Shown here piece by piece: positions 46,601 to 56,049 of a DNA stretch of 64,000 bases (the first letter of the stretch is position 1; every line of letters starts with the position of its first letter). Below the pieces are notes generated by a model. That model searched no databases. It saw nothing but the letters and a program-made list of their open reading frames with translations, and was not told where the DNA came from. The translations under genes were made by a program, and so were the position numbers. The stretch is from Pleodorina starrii (taxonomy: Eukaryota > Chlorophyta > Chlorophyceae > Chlamydomonadales > Volvocaceae), in the NCBI GenBank assembly GCA_030267565.1, contig BRXU01000003.1, forward strand, positions 4,234,001-4,298,000, given 5' to 3'.

Positions 46601-49600
46601 CCAACACGTCGTGGTCCACCAGCGCCTTCTCGCGGGCCTCCACAGCCGCCTTGACCTGCGGCCGGGGCGGACAAGCGGAGGGAGGGAGGGCGAGGGATTA
46701 GGAGTGAGGATGGAGGCGCGGGGCGAGGTCAAGGGAGGGCAGCGCGCGGGGAAAGAGACAGCCCAACTGGGTCGAGAGGGACCACAAGGGCCAAGTGCAC
46801 AAAGGGGTCACTCAACTCGCCCTCGCACTCACTCGGCCGGGACGCCGCAAAGACAACCGACGCCGCCCTCCGAACCAAATACCTCCCGCACCTCGTCCCT
46901 CTCTCCTGCTTCCTCTCGACCGCCGCACGCACCCACTGTCTCCGCGCGCCAATCTCTCCCGCATCCCACGCACCAACCGGCAACCGGCCCGCCCACCCAC
47001 CTGGCGCGCCACCATGTCGTTCTCCAGCTTGAGCGTCGAGATGGTCTCGTCCAGCTTGGCCTTGTCCGCCCGCAGCGCCCCGTTGGCCCTCCTGGCCGCC
47101 AGCAGATCCTCCTCCGCGCGCTTCACCTGCTCCAACAGCATGCTGTGCTCCTGGCACACGCCGTCCAGGATGCCCGTCAGCTTCTCGATGCGCGCGTTGA
47201 GCGCCCGCGTCTCCTCCTCGCTGCGCACGCCGCCCGCGCGCGCCACCTTGCGCTCCATCTGCTGCAGCTGGAACTCAACATTGTACAGCAGCTCCTGCTG
47301 CCGTACGACCTGCTCGTCCAGCGCGTGGATGCGCGCCGCCAGGTTCTTGTTCTGGCCCTGGCCGCCGCTGATCTCGCTGATGAGCTCGCGCTCCTTGGTG
47401 CGCAGCTCAAACAGCACCTGACTGCGCCTGTACTGCTCCTTCTTCAGCAGCTCGTGCTCCTTGAGGACCGCCTTCAGCCGGGCCTCCTCGCTCTTGCGGA
47501 GAGCCTCCAGCTCGGCGGCCTGAGCGCGTTTGGGATGTAAGGGGTGTCAGGGAAATGGGTGAGAGAGCGTGCGGAGAGGCGAGGGGACAGGACCAGCGGG
47601 CGGTAGCAATGCACCGCGTGCGGCAGATGGGTGTCAAGACAGGCGAGTGCGAGCACGGATCTGGCACACCTTTCCAGCCCGAGGTGCTTGCAGTAGGTAG
47701 CAGGGCAGGCGAGGCGAGCGACAGGACAGTGCCAGCAGCCGCGGCAGCACCCCGCCATGCCCTGGCCGCCTCGCAATCCGCGCCCCAAACCCCTACTCTC
47801 TCTTGCGTCTTGCCTCGACCCCTTCTTCCTCAGCGATCCGTATATTTTGACCCTTTTACCCAGACAGTCAGCACTGATGTTTTGGACTGTTTTCGATACC
47901 CGTCCTCCCCTGCCCTGCCCTGCGCCTCGCACCTTTGCCTCCATTGAGTCCAGGTTGGAAAACTCGTTCTCCAGCTTGCGCTTCAATACCGCGAACCGCT
48001 TGCGCGCAGCATCCAGCTTTTGCCTGCACGAGCAGGGGATCGTAAAGGTCATGGAAGACCGGCACATAACCGGGAGGAGCAGGTGCTGGCGGACGCCGGA
48101 GAGCACGGGAATGCGGCGCGGACGAGCCCTTTCACTCACCACCACCCCAACCTCCTTCGCAACAATTCGTCCAAAGCCTGCAGTGTAGTATCACCGGCGG
48201 TGAGGCGCCCAGTGGGAGGCCCAACCAAGACGGTGCCCTGACGCAGCCCGCGCCCCTCCTCCCCGCCCCACCGCCTGCCCACCCCCGCACGCACCGCTTC
48301 ACATCGAGCTCCTCCCGCGAGAACTTGTTCTCCGCCGTTCGCTGCGCCAGCTCCGTTGCGGCCTTCGACAACGTGGCCTTGACCAACTCCACCTGGTTGG
48401 CCAGCTCCTCCTGGCGGGACTGCTCCCGAGACAACACGTCGCGTTGCTTGGCCTGAGTTGGGGAAAGGGGGGCAGGCGCGGCGGCGTTGCGGACGGCGAG
48501 GCGAACGAGGGGCGTCAGCCAGCGGGTGGGGTACGCAGGGTGTGAGCGTCCAGCACGCGGCGAAAGGAGCGGATTCGGGGAGTGACGACCTCGAGGCTGT
48601 TTTGTTGCTTCGCTCTGGCAGCTGCATCCACGCGCGGCTGAGCACGGCGGTGCCCCCCTTGGAACCTTACGAGGGCGTGGGCCCCGCCCCGCCCTCGTAA
48701 TCACATGCTTCAAGTGGCGTTACACGACGCTTATACAACCTCCAGACTGCACGTCGGCCCTTTTACTTCTGCCTCGACCGCCTCGTAAGTCGAGACGCCT
48801 CCACCACGCTCCCTCGGCGCTCTGCTCCGTGTGCCCCGTGCAGTCCAGAAACACTGCAGCCGTCAACGCAGCCCTCCCTGCCGCCCCACTCACCACCTCC
48901 CGCTCGTAGTAGGCCACCCGCGCGTCCGCCTCCTTCGTGTTGAGGACCTCGTTCTCCAGGAAGCGCGCCTGCGCGTCCAGCTCGCGCTTGCGCTCGCGCA
49001 GCACCTCCTTCTGCAGCGCAAACTGCTCCGAGGCGGCGGCGATGGCGGCGTCCCGGTGGCGCATGGCCTCCACCGCCTCCTCCCACTGCCGGATGAGGTC
49101 CTGCCGCTCCACGTGCAGCTTGCGAAAGTCCTCCGCCGCCTTGTCCAGCTGGATCTGAGCGGCCTGGGTCTCCACAACCTCGGTCTCCAGCTCGTCCTTG
49201 CGGGCCGTCACCTGAGGGAGCGAGGGCGCGGAGGAGCGAGCGACAGCGGGAGAGGAACAGGACAGACGACAAAGTTATAAAAGCGGGGCGGACGAGGGGA
49301 AACGTGGGCTAGACGGGCGATCAGGCGGGCCAGCCGTCGCCTCAGGGTCCCACTTGTTGGCCCCGCTGCCATCAGTTCCAAGCGCACTCTACGGCTCCAG
49401 CACACTCCACATCGCCCTTTCCCGACCCTCCCCGCGTGCCCGGTGGTCACGCCTTCACCTCCTCGCCCCAGTCCAGGCCAACTCGCTTGTCTCCATGCCC
49501 CGCTTCCCGACCCATCCCCGCCCTTCTCCCACGGCACCTAACCCCTCCGGCCCCCGGTCCACGCTCCAGCCCCGCACGCCCCTGCACTGACCTGCTTGCT

Positions 49601-52218
49601 GACCCTCTCCAGCTGCATAGTCAGCTCCTTGACCTTGGCGTCATCCGCGTGGCGGTACTTCTCCAGAGCCGCATTGTCCTCAGCCTGCGGGCAGCAGCGG
49701 GCGGGTGAGGGGCGGGGGCAGGTAAGGGCCACGTGCAAGCGGGAGGTACGCGGGACCCGAGGGCGGTGAAGCGAAAGGGTGGCCGAGGCATCAACTTCCA
49801 GGCCGCCCTGCCCCGGGGTGGGATGGTAGCTCGGCAGCCCAAGACCGAGGAGGGACTGCACCCACCCACGAGGCCGTGGGTGACGATGTCTACGTCCAAG
49901 AAGCAGAGCGGAGCGCAAGCGCAGGTCTGCTGGGGATATGTAGCGGCAGACCATGTCTGCTGGTCTTGCACCCAGAATGAGCCTTGGAAGAGCGCCAGGT
50001 TGTGCACTGGTCCGCAACCACGAGCGGGCGCGAAGCCGGAGGTCTGAGCGGTTCGTGCGCGAACCTGGGCCCCGGCCGGTATGGCTTGCGGCCACATCCA
50101 GCCCCGTCCCCCGAGGTACAGGATTCTTGCGGCCGTCCGCGGGCGACCGCCTGCCGAGCCCTCTCCCCACCGGGCGCACAGCCATGATCGCATACCCTTC
50201 CTGCCGCCCACACCTAGCCCTGCAGGCTGTCGTTTGCGCTGGACCCCATGCCAGCAACCCTTCCGCTCCGCCTCCCAGACCCTCTGTTCCGGCTAGCAGG
50301 CCGAGATGCTGCTTCACAGCAGACCTTGCTGACACAAGCCCGTGGCCGGCTGCTGCACTGATCCTGCCCGTTTGGGGCGGGCACCGTGCCCGTTTCGGGC
50401 GGGCACCGTAACAAGGAGCCGATTTAGAACGATCTGGTCCACAGATGCCTGCCAGGCAGTCAGCGGGTCTGTAGCTGCGCCTGGGGCAGCCTCCGCTCCT
50501 CGTAAAACCGCTGTGGAAGGAAAGCGGCCTGTCCCTGCTGGCGCCAACCACCAGAGGCCCGCTCCGCGGGGCAAGCTGTCGGCAGCACCCCATCCTGCGA
50601 CTCCGCATCACTGCCGCCGCCGCTCCCGGCGGCGCCGCTGCTGCTCCATCGGTAGGAGCACTGAGGCGCCGTCCGGACTGCCGCTGCCGCTGCTCCTGTG
50701 CGCCAGCAACTGCATCACGTGCTCCCGCTATTGACGCTAGTCGTACACGCCTCGGTCCTGCCGCTTCCTCTCAGTGCCTCCAAGGATGCCCCGAAACCGC
50801 GAGACCCCGCCCAAGGCCGGGTGCGCCAACAGTCCAGGCTGCCGTCGCCGGTCGGCCAAGTGTTCATGTGCGGCCGAGAACTGGGGTCCTGCCTGCCGCT
50901 GCTGGCGCCTTCGTGCAACAACTCGGTGTGGCGCGCACTTCCACGGGTGCCAGATGAGGCACCCTGCCGAGCGCTGTCTCCCGGCCCGGCGTATTTGCCG
51001 CACTGTCCCGCCCTTCATCCTTTTCCCGCCCCTCCCTCGCTGCAGTTGCCCGCTCGTTCCACGTCAATCGCAGCTTTCCCAGCCAACCCAGTTCGCTGTC
51101 ATGTTTCCCAGGACGCTCCCCGGGCCCCGTCCCTTCCCAGAGTTGAGCCCTGCGGGCCCGCCCCTCGCCCCTCCTCCCCCCGCTTTGCTCTGCTCCGTTC
51201 CGCTCCCTCTGCCCACGCGCCTTTTGCCGCTCCGCCAGCGCCCACTGCTCCAGCTCATCCTGGTTCCAGTTCATCAGCATCTTGAAGTGGTCCAGCTTCT
51301 CGCTGTTCTTGTATATTTGGTTCTGCAGGCTGTTGATCTTGTCCGCCAGCTCAGCGCGCTCGGCAGCCATCTTGGCAACGTCCTTCTTGATGCGGCTCTA
51401 CGGGAGGGGGCGCGGGCGGGCGGTCAGGGCGCTGAGCGGCTGGGCGAGAAGGCGCGCTTCGTACGACAGCAGGCTGGAATAGTATAAGCAGGCTATGGGC
51501 GCTGGCCACTGGAACAGGCTAGGACCTCCTGAGCCCCGTGTCCGGCGCACCGTTTCCCGCTCCGCCATGGCCGTGAGGTGCTTCTCGCTGTCGATCTCTT
51601 TGTTCTTGGCCTCCACCTGCAGACGGACAGGACGGCAGACGGGACGTAAAGGGGGGGCTAGGGAATAAACGCAATCGGTCGGGATGGGGAGCCCCAGGGA
51701 TGAGCCCGCAGCCCTGCACACCCCGGGCGACGGGCCGTTGGTACCCGCCAAACCGTCCCCCACGTGGTGCCCAACCGCACTGCTCAGCCACGAACGCGCG
51801 CCACCCACCCGCGTCTGCGTGTACTTCAGCTCCTGCTGCACGTTCTTCAGGTGCTCATCCATGATGTGCAGGCGGTCGTTGTTCTGTTCCAGGGCTCGGT
51901 CCGTCCGCTCAAGCCTCCGTTCGAGTTTCTACGCGCAGCACCGACGGTGTTTTTGTTATGGGGCTGGGCTGGCCTGACACGTCCACGTTCGGGGGCTGAC
52001 TGGGCCTACCGCGTTCTCCACGTATAGCTTCTCATTCTCCGTCCCCCGGGCAAAGGGAGGCAGGAATGACAGGTCGACCTCCTCGTCATCATCCCCAAGT
52101 TCCTCTGCAGGATTATCAATACGGTGCGCTGAGAGTTTTGAGGGTGTAAAACAGTCGTGCGTGCATGCTGGAGTCTATCTAACGCACCGTCTGCCCGATA
52201 GGGGTCAACACCAGCCAT
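43647..52218 (-). CDS. FAP59: Axonemal ruler protein CCDC39 / FAP59
   Basis: Long coiled-coil protein that with CCDC40/FAP172 sets the 96-nm repeat of motile cilia. Seventeen exons in reading order: 52218-52188, 52104-52010, 51928-51809, 51616-51551, 51397-51221, 49684-49592, 49211-48894, 48452-48295, 48023-47933, 47519-47001, 46655-46474, 46158-45993, 45500-45336, 45108-44992, 44693-44604, 44442-44323, 43949-43647; phases join, 936 residues (human 941). Nearly all is predicted coiled coil. Diagnostic blocks: [92 protein letters not shown]. The tail is Ser/Gly-rich ([18 protein letters not shown]), as in homologues. A direct join of exons 8 and 9 keeps exactly the human spacing (58 residues between two anchors). 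Intron 5 is long (1.5 kb) and seems to use a GC donor (AAAAG before GCGCGT). Head-to-head with eL14. Confidence 0.95.
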
Positions 52219-52526
52219 AGCTGATATGAAATGCGAGGGGCAGCAAGGCCCCGAAACAGCAAAAGCCCCTTATAGCTGTGCCAAAGACGCTTAGAAACAC
52301 GGTCCGCGGACAATTTGTTAATGCTAGAATGAACCCCTTCACGGTTACAAAGCGAAGCTGTGCATATGATTGTATATAGCGGCTAAATGTGCCAAACCAA
52401 GGTGCCTCTGACTCTCTTCATTAACCGTACTGTCGTACGTTGAGCCCGAGTACCCGGTAAAGCCTCAGAGTTCCTCAAGGACTGGCCCTTTCACTTGGCT
52501 GTGCCGCTCTGCTAGCGTGTAGAAAG
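52219..52526. promoter_or_regulatory. Divergent promoter region of FAP59 and eL14
   Basis: 308 bp lie between the two start codons. It contains AT-rich words (GTATATAGC near 52371-52379). The two genes are normally regulated differently (deflagellation versus growth), so a shared region would need asymmetric elements; none is identified by eye. Confidence 0.5.
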
Positions 52527-54384
52527 ATGCCGTTCAAGCGCTACGTTGAGATTGGCCGTGTGGCCCTCATCAACTACGGGCCCGAGTTCGGCAAACTGGT
52601 GGTCATCACTGATGTGATTGACCAGAACAGGGTGCGTTGCTTCTTACTGCACCCTGGATAAGTTGTTCATTCTCGTAGGAACAGCAGAGCCGCCTTGGTC
52701 AGTCCCGGCCGCCGCATTTGCCGCCTTCAGCCAGAGTCCGCTGGAAAATGGGCCTCCTGCGTTTCAAGCGTTTATTGCATAATTTATTCCTTGCATGTAG
52801 GCTCTGGTGGACTTCCCCGACCAGGAGCGCCGCGTGGTGAACTTCAAGCGCCTGGCGCTTACAGACTTCAAGGTGGACATTAAGCGCCATGCGCCGAAGA
52901 AGGACCTGAAGAAGGCCCTTGCCGATGCTGGTGAGTTCAGCCAGCGTCCCCGAAAACGAAAAGTATGAAGTCAGGTTGAGTTGGTCGGCGCATGGGCTTC
53001 GGCGATACAGCTCTGGACTCTGGACATCCTACATCATGAATTACAGCCCAGCAGCGGTTGGCTGGCTTTCTGACCAACTCAGCACCGGTCTTGGTTGCGG
53101 AGGCTGACACCTAACCGCGCGGGTGGCTGCACGGGTTTGAAGCCTGTCGGGGGGCCGCAGCGCATCGTCCACTAGCGAGCCGGCGTCGTCTGCATTTGGA
53201 TGATCCTCCTGGGTTTCAGTAACCCATGGTCAGAACCATTACTTCCTCCAGCCAGTCCGGCAGTCAGAGCTGTCTATCGCCGTCGTCTCCCCTATGAGCC
53301 TACGGGAGCGGCGGTCGTAGGGCTGTAATGACCCCCCGGTGAATCAACTTCAGAGCAACTCCTGAGACGGGCTTCTTGCAGTCTCTTCATATTGGAACTT
53401 CATGGATCTAGACACCATCCGGCCATGAAGCCCTGGCGACCTAGCTATTCAGCGCTTGAGGGTTGCTATTGGGAGTGCTGGTGTCACAGTTTGAGGCTTC
53501 GCAGTGCTGAGGGGTCAGGCTCATGGAGCGGCTGCAGAAAGCCGCAGCATCATTCCCTCCCGGGGTCTTTGGGTAGCTGCGTGGACGGCTGCTGGGTACA
53601 CTGCGTCGGCTAAGGGCGTGGCGCATTGACAGGAACGCGCGCAGATTTGGCGCATGCGCCGTGGGCAACGTGGCTTGCGTTCAGCAGCTGCGAATGAGCT
53701 GCATGGCACTGTGCGCTACATGATTGCATTCCCCGGCGAACGCATATCGTGGGCATACTTGTGGGGTATTTGTCGAGGCGATTTTAATTGTTTGTAGCTA
53801 CGGGGGGGCCATTTGGGTCAGCCACTGTCCCCTTGCCCCTCTTGGGGCTGCGAGGTCCAAGTCACTGTGGAAACGCCGTCTGTGCTTAAGCCAATCTGTG
53901 GCGGCGGATGTTGGGGGTTTCGGATGCGTTGTTTGGCTCGTGTTGCCGGAGCTAGTGAACCGAGATCGTGCGGAGCACATCAGGAAATTCTGCTCGTGTC
54001 CGTCAAGGTCTGGGGGGTCATTGTGTCGCGCCGTGTGAGCTAAACCCTAACGGGAGTTCGGGTTTGTCTCTTTCCCATGGGAGTCGATTCCTCAAATTCG
54101 AGCATTGATTGCCATCCCTCGGCGTTGCACCGGCACACACATACCCCGGTTCAGCTTTTCCATCCTGTCCCGATGGGAATTCAACCTCCCACCCGTTACA
54201 TCCCACCCCTTTTTCAGACGTGGTGGCCAAGTTCAAGGCGTCGTCCTGGGGCCAGAAGCTGGCCAAGCAGGCCGCCAAGGCCGAGATGACGGACTTCGAC
54301 CGCTACAAGGCCACCGTCGCCAAGGCCAAGAAGGCCCGGGCCGTCCGCAAGGTGTTCAACGCCCTTAAGAAGAGCGCGAAGTAA
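52527..54384 (+). CDS. RPL14: Cytosolic large-subunit ribosomal protein eL14
   Basis: 60S subunit protein. Exons: 52527-52631, 52801-52930, 54218-54384; phases join, 133 residues, normal for the family. It starts [20 protein letters not shown], continues [14 protein letters not shown] (KOW-type fold), then [20 protein letters not shown], and ends with the basic [20 protein letters not shown] and [17 protein letters not shown]. Intron 2 is 1287 bp, long for a ribosomal protein gene in such an alga; I could not recognise a snoRNA or other RNA gene in it. Highly biased codons (CTG, AAG, GCC) fit strong expression. Confidence 0.97.
52931..54217 (+). other. Long intron 2 of eL14
   Basis: 1287 bp bounded by GTGAGT and TTTTTCAG. 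Short open frames in it have no family resemblance. Ribosomal protein introns often host snoRNAs; I looked for paired C (RTGATGA) and D (CTGA) boxes and saw no convincing pair by eye. Confidence 0.6.
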
Positions 54385-54618
54385 ACGCGTGCGGCCGCCT
54401 AGTGGTCAACGCGGTTACTACCGTTGAGCATCGTAAGCAGCAGCAGCGGACGCAGTGGAGGCGGGGATCGTGGCGTGGAGGTGATGGCCTCTGGCGACGG
54501 CCGCGGCGGCAGCACGGCGGGCGGATCGGGACCGGAACCTGACCCCCGTGTGGGCGGCTCGCCTAGGATTCTGTGTGGGGATGGCCACACGAGGTTGCGG
54601 GGTCATGTCGCCGGCCTT

Positions 54619-54623
54619 TGTAA
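54619..54623 (+). terminator. Poly(A) signal TGTAA of eL14
   Basis: TGTAA 235 bases past the eL14 stop; assigned by position. Confidence 0.5.
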
Positions 54624-55184
54624 CCGCCAAAAGTGATGAGCAATGTCGGTGTCCATCTGACCCTTACGAGGGGTCTCGACATACCGGTAGCTGGCGCATT
54701 GTCCTGGAAGCAGCAGAGTCACTTCGCCATCAGGAGCGCTTTGTCAGTCATCTGAAGAAGGGCCGCCTTGGCAACCTTGTCTCTCGTTCACAGCCAATAT
54801 ACGGCAAATGTGAGCCAGTGCAGCTGACAGTGTTGGTTTATCAGTTTATGACGAATATAGGCTGATGCCTTTGGTGTATGTTAGGCTGCATGAACGTTGG
54901 GGCTATGCAGGGTTCCTGGTTAGCTGGAGCTGCAGAGTGCGGCTTTACGTACAGGTCGCAGAACATTAAGTTTAGGGCTCACAGCTTCAGTCTTGTACGG
55001 GGAAGTGATGTTGCTCGTATGCAAAACGCCGCGAAACGGGACAACAGCCGGTCAAGTCGCTGCCAGATCAGGAGTTCCGCCAGCCTTCCTTCCCACCCAG
55101 TCCTGCATAGCTCCCCCCGAGCACAATCCTCCCTTCTGGCCACGCCTCGCGCGCAGCTCACACGACAGTACCGTACCGACGCAA

Positions 55185-55825
55185 TCTTTTTGCGAGTAAA
55201 TAATTAACTGTTTGGGGCCTCGCAAAGTGTCAAACAAAACTCGGAAGGGTCCCTCGCAAATATTTAAAGTTTCAAGAAAAACTCCCAAGGCATCTCGCAA
55301 AATCTTCTCGCAAATATAAATTATTTGCCGCGAGCTGCGGGTGGTGGGGGAGCTGTCGGGGCCGGCGGGGAAGGGCTGCCGGGGCTATGGTGGGCACGGC
55401 CGGTCGGGGAGTGACAGCGGTGGAGCCAACGGGGGCCGGCACGTCCCAGCCGGCAAGGGGCCGTGGCAGGCGGGGAGGAAGGGCAGCGGGGTGAGCGGGT
55501 GGACAGGCTGCTGCACGGGGGAGGGGAGTCGGGAACGCGGGAAGGCCTGTACGAAAGGCATGCAGCCCAAGGCCAAGCCCGTGGCTGTGGGGCGGATGGG
55601 TGGCGTGAAGCAGGTACGGCACCCGGTATTTCCAATTCCTTCAGTAGAATGCCTTTGCTCTGACGATAAGATGCGAATTCGCAAACTATTACATACGGCT
55701 CAAGAGCTCGCAAATTTCAAACGTTTACAAATAAACTCCTAACGGCGCCTCGCAAAATAATGGCGTTCACATATCCAAATTTTAATTATTTTCTGGCCTC
55801 GCAAAATAACCGCGTCGCAAAAAGA
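55185..55825. repeat. AT-rich patches with recurring CTCGCAAA words
   Basis: TCGCAAA, mostly as CTCGCAAA, occurs near 55221, 55253, 55293, 55307, 55678, 55706, 55747, 55797 and 55811, with the reverse complement TTTGCGAG at 55187. Spacing is irregular (14-50 bp within a patch). The word often follows a CC, GC or AT pair, giving CCTCGCAAA or TCTCGCAAA. The surrounding AT-richness is unlike the rest of the window. Confidence 0.75.
55725..55729 (-). terminator. Candidate poly(A) signal of the PfkB kinase gene
   Basis: Minus-strand TGTAA about 320 bases past the kinase stop; another lies at 55689-55693. Positional assignment. Confidence 0.35.
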
Positions 55826-56049
55826 TTGCGTCGATACGGTATCAAGTTCGTGGGCGCTGACAAGCGGCTTACTGCATCAGACCCCCTGAACCTAGACCCA
55901 GAGCGGCACGACGCGATTCCAGTGGCGGCTCACGGCTGTCACAAAGACACAACATGCTAACGTGTCCCGTCCAACAAGCGGCTCGGGCTCGCTCGCAGCA
56001 CCCCACAAGCACGGCGAATCGGAAGGCCGCGCCGCGAAGTCACTCGCGC

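Larger units (their letters stand above)
54385..56049. other. Tail-to-tail spacer between eL14 and PfkB kinase
   Basis: 1.66 kb with the 3' untranslated regions of both genes and an AT-rich section with repeated CTCGCAAA words. A Gly/Arg-rich GC block at about 55320-55610 separates two AT-rich parts. Candidate signals: TGTAA at 54619-54623 for eL14 and, on the minus strand, 55725-55729 for the kinase. No gene supported. Confidence 0.5.

Noticed and set aside
46368..47540. 390-codon plus-strand frame
   Set aside because: Antisense shadow of FAP59 coding exons; leucine/arginine/glutamine composition reflects the coiled-coil codons on the other strand.
48136..48190. Extra FAP59 exon reading ALDELLRRR
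   Set aside because: It does not fit the phase of its neighbours, and joining exons 8 and 9 directly keeps the exact human residue spacing.
49538..50611. 357-codon minus-strand frame
   Set aside because: Only its last part, 49684-49592, is a FAP59 exon; the rest is intron read through by chance.
52931..54217. snoRNA inside the long eL14 intron
   Set aside because: No convincing pair of C and D boxes with a terminal stem, nor an H/ACA shape, was seen by eye.
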